Source: UBA1067 sp050874585
Lineage (GTDB): Bacteria; Verrucomicrobiota; Kiritimatiellia; RFP12; UBA1067
Assembly: GCA_050874585.1 (NCBI GenBank)
Contig: JBNMKZ010000075.1
Coordinates: forward strand, 1-10,074
Reading direction: 5' to 3'
DNA length: 10,074 nt
Of the stretch, positions 5,775 to 10,074 are shown piece by piece (position 1 is the first letter of the stretch; every line of letters starts with the position of its first letter). Under the pieces are notes generated by a model. It was not told the DNA's origin and did not search any database. It was given only the letters and a program-made list of their open reading frames with translations. A program made the translations under genes and the position numbers.

Positions 5775-6478
5775 ACGAGATGTCGATTGATGAACTGGTG
5801 GCCGAACTGAAGAGGGGAACGCGGGTCATTCTCCAGGTGCGCCACGCGGAGCGTCCGAAGATGGACCCGGACGACCCGACCTTCGGGGATTCGCTCCCGA
5901 TAACCGAGGAGGGCATACGCACATCGCGGCTTTTTGGCGAGAAACTGCGTGATTTCGCCGGGAATGTCCAGTTCTATGCAAGTCCCCTGCGACGGACGCG
6001 CATGACGGCGGAGAAGATTGCCGAAGGGATGGGGGTCGCCCATCCCGAGATTCCGACGGACGGACAGCTGGGGAACGATTCCTTTTACTACGACGACCCC
6101 GCCGAGGTGCTGGACGTTTTTCGTCCGGAGAATTTCTTCAACGCCAGTTTCGAGTACATGGCGACGGGGCATCAGCGCGGGTTCAAGGAACTCCATTCGG
6201 CATCGGATGCGCTGGAGAAGTGGCTGTTCGAGCGGTTTACGCGGCAGCTCTTCATCGTCGTGACGCACGACCTTTACATCGCGTCCTTCCTCGCGGCGCG
6301 CAAGGCCGTGGAAAGTTTCTCGCGTGAGACATGGACGCGCTTTCTCGATTCGGCGGCGATTCTCGTCGGTGCGGATGGGACGCGGCGGTATGCGCTCGTT
6401 CGTGCGGGGCTTTCGGAGGGCATTTGCGGGGTCGGCCCGAAGGTCGGCGCGAGTGCCGCGTCGGGCGCGGCATCCTGA
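5771..6478 (+). CDS. histidine phosphatase superfamily protein in the thiamin operon
   Basis: This 235-residue protein belongs to the branch-1 histidine phosphatases (phosphoglycerate-mutase-like). The RHAER motif (residues 24-28) carries the phospho-accepting His25. SPLRRTRMTAEKIA supplies the arginine that follows in the fold, and VVTHD supplies the second catalytic His166. The substrate is not shown by sequence. GTG 5771 is preferred: it overlaps the thiD stop (GTGA), and GGAGGAG-like GGAGGAG (5759-5765) sits 5 nt before it. ATG 5780 is the alternative. Coupling to thiD suggests a role in thiamin metabolism, for example removing phosphate from thiamin phosphate; this is inference. The C-terminus (GASAASGAAS) is encoded by a REP-like palindrome. 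Confidence 0.88.
   Translation: MNEMSIDELVAELKRGTRVILQVRHAERPKMDPDDPTFGDSLPITEEGIRTSRLFGEKLRDFAGNVQFYASPLRRTRMTAEKIAEGMGVAHPEIPTDGQLGNDSFYYDDPAEVLDVFRPENFFNASFEYMATGHQRGFKELHSASDALEKWLFERFTRQLFIVVTHDLYIASFLAARKAVESFSRETWTRFLDSAAILVGADGTRRYALVRAGLSEGICGVGPKVGASAASGAAS
6454..6472. repeat. short REP-like palindrome at the phosphatase 3' end
   Basis: TGCCGCG (6454-6460) and CGCGGCA (6466-6472) pair perfectly around TCGGG. The words GGGCGCGGCA and CGCGGCATCC from this site recur inside the first methylase gene (7651-7660 and 7669-7678). It encodes the last residues of the phosphatase. Confidence 0.45.
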
Positions 6479-6528
6479 CGGCGGACCGAGAAGGCCGACG
6501 GCTTCCACTTGCCTCTCAGTTTTCTGCA

Positions 6529-6579
6529 AGTTGCAACGCGCACGAGTCGCAGTTAGGACGCGTGTGCGTTGCAGTTAGG
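6529..6579. repeat. imperfect inverted repeat with nested direct repeat
   Basis: GCAACGCGCACG (6533-6544) pairs with CGTGTGCGTTGC (6561-6572), with one wobble. Weaker pairing extends outward to 6529/6576. GCAGTTAGG occurs twice, at 6549-6557 and 6571-6579, 22 nt apart. No T run follows, so it is not a clear terminator. It looks like an intergenic repeat of unknown type. Confidence 0.5.
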
Positions 6580-6611
6580 CGCGGATAGTTACGGCCTTGG
6601 CGCGCAGATTT

Positions 6612-6650
6612 CCCCCGTCGGATGACGGGTGGATTTCTCTGTCGTCTTTT
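6612..6650 (+). terminator. weak hairpin and T-rich stretch, possible end of the thi operon
   Basis: CCCGTC (6614-6619) pairs with GACGGG (6624-6629) around the loop GGAT. A T-rich but interrupted stretch follows up to CTTTT at 6646-6650. No better terminator is visible after the phosphatase gene. The interrupted T tract keeps confidence low. Confidence 0.3.
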
Positions 6651-6680
6651 ATCCGTCTGCAGGCTCTGACCTCAAATTTG

Positions 6681-6689
6681 TGCTATAAT
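6681..6689 (+). promoter_or_regulatory. extended -10 promoter ahead of the structured leader
   Basis: TGC-TATAAT (6681-6689) is a perfect extended -10 element, identical to that of thiM. The predicted start is about 6695-6697. No good -35 box is present. The 10-mer ATCCGTCTGC occurs at 6651-6660 and again at 6694-6703, flanking the promoter, and could be a regulator or repeat site. Confidence 0.7.
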
Positions 6690-6693
6690 TTTC

Positions 6694-6797
6694 ATCCGTC
6701 TGCGGCAAGGGCCGCGGATAAGTGATCTTTGATATCGGCGGCGACGCGCCTTCCGGCGTTTCGCCGCCACCATCAAATGTGCGTAAGCGCATTTTTT
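6694..6797 (+). ncRNA. predicted small structured RNA with its own terminator-like end
   Basis: Downstream of the 6681-6689 promoter, two good hairpins follow one another. Hairpin I pairs 6698-6706 with 6711-6719 around the loop AAGG. Hairpin II has TTTGAT/ATCAAA (6728-6733/6772-6777), then GGCGGCGA/TCGCCGCC (6737-6744/6761-6768), then GCGCC/GGCGT, around the loop TTCC. A short terminator-like stem follows (6780-6783/6788-6791, loop TAAG) with six T residues (6792-6797). The roughly 104-nt product matches no RNA family I recognise: it lacks the SRP GGAAGGAAGCAG region and the RNase P and tmRNA core motifs. It may be a free RNA or the first part of a leader. Confidence 0.45.
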
Positions 6798-6798
6798 G

Positions 6799-6955
6799 CT
6801 TCTACCGAAAACCGCTAATTTGACGTACTGAAGCGAAGGATGTGGCTACGCAGGCTTGCATACAGGGGGCGTCTTGTACCCTCTCGCAGTATGCTCGCTC
6901 TGCGTGCCCGTTCTTGGTATTTCAGTACGGGCTCTTAGCGGTGCCTCGGTAGGGA
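6799..6955 (+). ncRNA. 157-nt nested long-hairpin RNA element
   Basis: A series of perfectly paired blocks folds onto one axis. CTACCGA (6802-6808) pairs with TCGGTAG (6946-6952), ACCGCTAA (6811-6818) with TTAGCGGT (6935-6942), and GTACTGAA (6825-6832) with TTCAGTAC (6921-6928). GGC then pairs with GCC (6844-6846/6906-6908), ACGCAG with CTGCGT (6848-6853/6900-6905), and GCATAC with GTATGC (6858-6863/6889-6894). An internal bubble of about 11/12 nt separates the lower and upper halves, an outline similar to 6S RNA. The outer 3' blocks also form part of a downstream terminator, so the two folds exclude each other. No family is identified. Confidence 0.55.
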
Positions 6956-6983
6956 TATCGTGAACGAGGCACGCGCTGTTTTT
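6937..6983 (+). terminator. intrinsic terminator that competes with the long hairpin
   Basis: AGCG-GTGCCTCG (6937-6948) pairs with CGAGGCAC-G-CGCT (6965-6977), giving 12 bp with one bulged G, around a 16-nt loop. G and five T residues follow (6978-6983). Its 5' arm overlaps the blocks 6935-6942 and 6946-6952 that close the long hairpin. It lies 54 nt before the methylase start codon and could attenuate that operon. Confidence 0.65.
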
Positions 6984-7022
6984 CTGCCGCCGCGTGGCTT
7001 GTTCCTTCGGAGGCGGCGGCAG
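6984..7022 (+). promoter_or_regulatory. hairpin next to the methylase ribosome binding site
   Basis: CTGCCGCCGC (6984-6993) pairs perfectly with GCGGCGGCAG (7013-7022). The last two bases of the stem are the first of the Shine-Dalgarno-like AGAGGAG (7021-7027), which lies 9 nt before GTG 7037. The stem could limit ribosome access or set the spacing. Confidence 0.5.
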
Positions 7023-7036
7023 AGGAGAACGGAAGC

Positions 7037-7816
7037 GTGGCTGTTGAAAATCGACAAATCAAGTCGAAGGAACGGGTGCGTGCACACGGCGAGGTGTTCA
7101 CGGCACCGCGTGAGGTGAACGCGATGCTCGATCTCGTGAAGGACGAGACCGAGCGGCTTGACGCGACATTTCTGGATCCGGCGTGTGGCGACGGCAACTT
7201 CCTTGACGAAGTGCTCCGGCGCAAGCTCGTCGTCTGCCGGCGGCGATATGGGCGCAGTGCGGCCGACTACGAGAAGTTCTCGTTTCTCGCCTGTACGACG
7301 CTCTACGGCGTCGACATCTTGGCCGACAATGTGGCGCGTTGCCGCGATCGGCTCTTTGCGCGGTGGAAGGGGAGTTTCGCGGCTTCGCCGCGAGGGGACG
7401 CGGACGCGTCCCCGGCAAAACCCGACACGCCCTTGGCAAGCCCCCTGCCGACAAGCTACCACGACAAGGTGGCGCGGGCGGTGCGTTTCGTCTTTGAGCG
7501 AAACATCCTGCTTGGCAATGCCCTCTCGATGAAGCGCGTGGATGCGCGGCAGAACGATCTCGACGAGCCGCTGGTCTTTACGGAGTGGAAGTTCGTTTCG
7601 GGCGACAAGCTGGCGCGAGCCGAGTATCGCTTTGACGTGCTGCTTGAAAAGGGCGCGGCAAAAAGGGACGCGGCATCCGAGATGACGTTTGATTTCTTCG
7701 GTGGCGCGTCCGCATCCGTCAACTGGATGCCCGACCCGGACGATCGGCGGCGCATGATTCCCGCGCCGTCGAAGACGTATCCGCTGACCGACTACTGGAG
7801 GCTCGGCAATGAATGA
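7037..7816 (+). CDS. DNA methyltransferase-like protein with SAM motif I, lacking NPPY
   Basis: This 259-residue protein has the start of an N6-adenine/Eco57I-like methylase fold. Motif X is at residues 18-24 (GEVFTAP). The SAM-binding motif I is at 45-56 (FLDPACGDGNFL), and the next acidic strand is YGVDIL. The catalytic motif IV (N/D-P-P-Y/F) is absent, and the protein ends with YPLTDYWRLGNE. I recall a family of similar size that sits before Eco57I-type methylases and shares these features; I could not check it. Start GTG 7037 has AGAGGAG upstream. Residues about 113-136 (AASPRGDADASP..) are encoded by two adjacent palindromes and look like an in-frame insertion. The end overlaps the next gene by 8 nt. 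A structured leader with a competing terminator precedes it. Confidence 0.8.
   Translation: MAVENRQIKSKERVRAHGEVFTAPREVNAMLDLVKDETERLDATFLDPACGDGNFLDEVLRRKLVVCRRRYGRSAADYEKFSFLACTTLYGVDILADNVARCRDRLFARWKGSFAASPRGDADASPAKPDTPLASPLPTSYHDKVARAVRFVFERNILLGNALSMKRVDARQNDLDEPLVFTEWKFVSGDKLARAEYRFDVLLEKGAAKRDAASEMTFDFFGGASASVNWMPDPDDRRRMIPAPSKTYPLTDYWRLGNE
7377..7413. repeat. paired REP-like palindromes inserted in frame in the methylase gene
   Basis: TCGCGGC/GCCGCGA (7377-7383/7387-7393, loop TTC) is followed directly by GGGGACGC/GCGTCCCC (7394-7401/7406-7413, loop GGAC). The second palindrome and its flank GGCAAAACCC match the palindrome at 9853-9872 by the RAYT gene, with compensating changes in the stem. 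The reading frame stays open through both. Confidence 0.7.
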
Positions 7817-9311
7817 CGGCCTTCACAATCCGGATGTCTTGTCGTGCCTCGCGAACCTGTCGAACGATGAGGTGTTCACACCGCCGAAAGTGGCGAACGC
7901 GATGCTCGACTTGCTGCCGCAGGAGTTGTTCCGCAACCCGAAGGCGACGTTTCTCGATGTCGGGACGAAAAGCGGCGTTTTCTTGCGCGAGATTGCGAAG
8001 CGGCTGATTGCGGGGCTGGCGGACGAGATACCCGATTTGCAGAAGCGCGTCGATCATATTCTCCATCACCAGATCTTCGGCCTTGCGACGACGGAACTGA
8101 CCGCGCTCGTCTCGCGGCGGACGCTCTACTGCTCGAAGTCTCCCAATGGTCCGTATTCGGCGAGCCGTTTCGAGACTGCCGAGGGGAATGTCCGCTTTCG
8201 GAATGGTGCGCACACATTTGTGAACGGTCGCTGCCGTTGGTGTGGTGCGAGCGAGTCCCAATTTGGCACGACGAAGCGCGAGGGCCTTGAGACCCACGCC
8301 TACGAGTTCATCCACACCGCTCATCCAGAGGAGATTTTCAACATGAAATTTGATGTCATCGTCGGCAATCCGCCGTATCAGTTAAGCACGGCAGGCTCAG
8401 CGAATGGGGCTCAGGCAAAACCTGTCTACCAGATGTTCGTTCTGCAGGCCAAGAAGTTGAATCCAAAACATCTGGTCATGATTATTCCCGCAAGATGGTA
8501 TACAGGTGGATGGGGCCTTGATATGTTTCGGGACAATATGATTTCGGATAACAAGTTAAGAGAGTTGCATGATTTCCCTGATTCAAACGATTGCTTCCCT
8601 GGCGTGCAGATTAAAGGAGGTGTTTGTTACTTCCATTGGAATCGAGACGAGCCGGGGGCTTGTAGCGTATATACGCACAGCCAAGGGTCGAGTTCGAAAT
8701 CAGTTCGATTCTTAAAGGAAAAAGGAATCGATGCGCTCATTCGTTTCAATGAGAGTGTTTCAATATTGCACAAGGTTAGGGCTAAGGAAGAGCGCACTGT
8801 AGATGAGATTGTGTCTTCTCAAAAACCATTTGGCCTTGGAACATCGTTTCGTGGTAACAGTAGGCCAAGTGTAGGGGCGGTAAAGTTATATCAGAATGGA
8901 GGTGTTGGTTATGTAGATGAAAGTATTATTCCGAAAGGAAGAGAGTTGGTAAACGCTTATAAAGTCTACATCTCCGCAGCTTATGGGGCAGGGGAAGATT
9001 TTCCGCATCAAATACTGAATAAGCCTATATTGGGAGAGAAAGGATCGTGTTGCACAGAAACCTATGTCATGATAGGTTTATTCAATTCTCTGAATGAAGC
9101 GCAGCATCTCCTTGATTACATAAAGACTAGATTCTTCAGATTTATGGTGATGCTTTTAAAGAACTCGCAACACGCCTTGAAAAAGGTGTATCGCCTTGTC
9201 CCTCTCCAAGACTTCTCGAAGCCGTGGACGGACGCGGAGCTTTACGCAAAGTACAAGCTAACACAGGATGAAATTGCGTTTATTGAGTCAATGATCAAGC
9301 CCATGGAGTGA
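7809..9311 (+). CDS. Eco57I-type DNA adenine methylase
   Basis: The 500-residue protein looks full length. Motif X is EVFTPP (residues 21-26). Motif I is FLDVGTKSGVFL (48-59), where the usual DPxxKSG/DPxCGSG is changed to DVGTKSG. A possible metal site includes Cys108 and the pair Cys142/Cys145 (CRWCG). The catalytic motif IV is NPPY (187-190), which marks amino-methyltransferases of the N6-adenine type. A large C-terminal part, likely for target recognition, ends FIESMIKPME. It overlaps the preceding methylase-like gene by 8 nt, so the two are probably made together. The first third is GC-rich like its neighbours, but about 8350-9180 is clearly AT-rich, suggesting exchange of the recognition region. 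No nuclease motif is seen. Its last 24 nt overlap the convergent RAYT gene. Confidence 0.87.
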   Translation: MNDGLHNPDVLSCLANLSNDEVFTPPKVANAMLDLLPQELFRNPKATFLDVGTKSGVFLREIAKRLIAGLADEIPDLQKRVDHILHHQIFGLATTELTALVSRRTLYCSKSPNGPYSASRFETAEGNVRFRNGAHTFVNGRCRWCGASESQFGTTKREGLETHAYEFIHTAHPEEIFNMKFDVIVGNPPYQLSTAGSANGAQAKPVYQMFVLQAKKLNPKHLVMIIPARWYTGGWGLDMFRDNMISDNKLRELHDFPDSNDCFPGVQIKGGVCYFHWNRDEPGACSVYTHSQGSSSKSVRFLKEKGIDALIRFNESVSILHKVRAKEERTVDEIVSSQKPFGLGTSFRGNSRPSVGAVKLYQNGGVGYVDESIIPKGRELVNAYKVYISAAYGAGEDFPHQILNKPILGEKGSCCTETYVMIGLFNSLNEAQHLLDYIKTRFFRFMVMLLKNSQHALKKVYRLVPLQDFSKPWTDAELYAKYKLTQDEIAFIESMIKPME

Positions 9312-10074
9312 GAGGTCGATCATCTCATGGCAGCGGTGGTAGAGTTCTGCGCGTGTCGGCTGGCGAGTTGTCGCCTCGTAAAGCGAGAGAAAGAGCATGC
9401 GCCCTTGGGCGCAGAAGCGTTCCTTCTCACGCGGCGGATGCCAACGCGGGCCGAAGCCTTCGGGCGAGAGGACAATCAGGGCGCCGCCCGCACGGGCGAT
9501 GGCGTTTCCGCAGGCCTTTTCAAGCGGGCTCATGAAGGTCGAAACGCCCGCTCCGCCCGGCCCGATGCGCCCGGCTTCCGTGAGAAGCGCGTTCCATTCG
9601 TGCGAGCCTTCCGCCGTTGCGCGATGCCCCTTGAACGGCATGAGGACGGGCAAGTCGAGAAGTGCGTGGTTGCCGTAGGCGAACCACCGGCGGCCGAGAA
9701 ACGCGACTTCGCTCACGCGCCCGAAATACTGCGCGTGGGCGCGGCGTTCCCAGGCGCGCGCGGCATTTTCGCGAATGTAGCGGCGAAAGGCGGCGAGCTG
9801 ACCCTCCTTCTTGACAAACCAATCGTGCCAGTCGTGCTCGAAGATGTCGTGAGGTTGCGCGGACGCGCAACCGGCAGAACCCCCGCGCCCAAATTGCCCC
9901 GCGCAACCGGCAAAACCCCCGCGCCCAAATTGCCCCACGCAACCGGCAGAACCCCCGCGCCCAAATTGCCCCACGCAACCGGCAAAACCCCTGCGCCCAA
10001 TTTGCCCCGCGCAACCGGCAGAGCCCCCGCGCCCAAATTGCCCCGCGCAACCGGCAGAACCCCCGCGCCCAAAT
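9288..10074 (-). CDS. RAYT/IS200-like transposase, C-terminal part with an in-frame repeat array (5' end outside window)
   Basis: The minus-strand frame is open from the window edge to TGA 9290-9288. After a repetitive part comes HDIFEHDWHDWFVKKEGQL and FRRYIRENAARA. This resembles the Y1-transposase/RAYT segment where the catalytic Tyr sits in a Y-I-x-x-N helix (here RRYIREN). The HUH histidine motif would lie further 5', outside the window or lost. A C-terminal extension follows, with GRIGPGGAGVSTFMSPLEKACG, GGALIVLSPEGFGPRWHPP and RCHEMIDLSL; I know such extensions from RAYT-like proteins, but their role is unclear. RAYTs cut and join single-stranded REP palindromes, and REP-like palindromes occur in this window. 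A GTG at 9974 is inside the array and is unlikely to be the true start. Whether the gene is intact cannot be judged here. Confidence 0.7.
   Translation of the reverse strand, partial: FGRGGSAGCAGQFGRGGSAGCAGQIGRRGFAGCVGQFGRGGSAGCVGQFGRGGFAGCAGQFGRGGSAGCASAQPHDIFEHDWHDWFVKKEGQLAAFRRYIRENAARAWERRAHAQYFGRVSEVAFLGRRWFAYGNHALLDLPVLMPFKGHRATAEGSHEWNALLTEAGRIGPGGAGVSTFMSPLEKACGNAIARAGGALIVLSPEGFGPRWHPPREKERFCAQGRMLFLSLYEATTRQPTRAELYHRCHEMIDLSLHGLDH
9853..9872. repeat. REP-like palindrome at the edge of the tandem array
   Basis: GGTTGCGC (9853-9860) and GCGCAACC (9865-9872) pair perfectly around GGAC. The core CGCGGACGCG is identical to that of the palindrome at 7394-7413. The right arm is the first part of unit 1 of the 36-bp array. 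It lies inside the RAYT-like reading frame. Confidence 0.7.
9865..10074. repeat. 36-bp tandem repeat array, 5.8 copies and continuing
   Basis: Units begin at 9865, 9901, 9937, 9973, 10009 and 10045; the last is cut by the window edge after 30 bases. Each unit starts GCGCAACCGGCA (or ACGCAACCGGCA) and ends CCAAATTGCCCC, with few differences. On the minus strand each unit encodes 12 residues, GQFGRGG(S/F)AGC(A/V). Units 1-4 alternate CAGAA/CAAAA, hinting at 72-bp duplication steps. There are no spacers, so it is not a CRISPR array. Confidence 0.95.

Noticed and set aside
3979..6529. Long minus-strand open frames opposite the thi operon (up to 498 codons)
   Set aside because: They lie antisense to clearly recognisable thiM, thiE, thiD and the phosphatase. 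They are Arg/Pro-rich and typical of GC-rich shadow frames.
6799..6955. Integron attC site
   Set aside because: It is a long imperfect palindrome of suitable length, but the outer arms lack the RYYYAAC/GTTRRRY core sites and no integrase gene is visible.
6694..6983. tmRNA, RNase P RNA or SRP RNA
   Set aside because: Key sequence marks are missing: no tRNA-like 3' end with CCA, no RNase P GAGGAAAGTCC or ACAGAA core, and no SRP GGAAGGAAGCAG region.
9520..10072. Two other long minus-strand frames through the tandem array
   Set aside because: They are open only because the 36-bp unit has no stops in any frame. Their downstream parts are Arg-rich shadows of the RAYT-like frame.
9865..10074. CRISPR array, because the repeat unit is 36 bp
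   Set aside because: Units are directly joined with no spacers, and the unit codes in frame with the RAYT-like protein. It is a tandem repeat.

Overview
The window is a bacterial chromosomal segment, roughly 60% GC by eye, with closely packed operons. No single gene fixes the lineage. The compact L25(CTC)-S6-SSB-S18-L9 operon, the GC-rich codon use and a RAYT-type transposase with a long C-terminal extension fit the PVC group (Verrucomicrobiota/Kiritimatiellota-like). That placement is an inference.

Layout. (1) 1-90 is the 3' end of an unidentified hydrophobic, Gly-rich protein, followed by a strong GC hairpin. (2) 144-2596 is a ribosomal-protein/SSB operon, rplY-rpsF-ssb-rpsR-rplI, with a recognisable promoter and a textbook terminator. 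(3) 2596-3357 is a single hypothetical gene with its own extended -10 promoter, which overlaps the upstream terminator, and its own terminator. (4) 3370-3514 is a minus-strand tRNA-Pro(CGG) with a near-consensus promoter. (5) 3561-6478 is a translationally coupled thiamin salvage operon, thiM-thiE-thiD plus a histidine phosphatase, with no TPP riboswitch. (6) 6479-7036 has no protein gene I can support, but holds a repeat, a promoter and about 290 nt of strongly structured RNA. That RNA has nested inverted repeats that compete with a terminator just ahead of the next operon. (7) 7037-9311 encodes two overlapping DNA-methyltransferase-type genes. The first has SAM motif I and no NPPY. The second is an Eco57I-type methylase with NPPY and an altered motif I. 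(8) 9288-10074, minus strand, is the C-terminal part of a RAYT-family transposase whose reading frame continues into a 36-bp tandem array that leaves the window.

How the parts work together. The thi genes would phosphorylate hydroxyethylthiazole and HMP and join them to thiamin phosphate; the coupled phosphatase may act on a phosphorylated intermediate. The two methylase genes look like one unit, possibly the modification part of a restriction-modification or defence locus. No nuclease or helicase is visible here.

The most unusual parts are the switch-like RNA leader before the methylase pair and the REP-like palindromes. Two palindromes share a core and have compensating stem changes. One lies in frame inside the first methylase gene, and the other sits at the edge of the tandem array in the adjacent RAYT gene. 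Three promoters also share a -10/start-site box, TATAAT-ATGCGC or a one-mismatch form.
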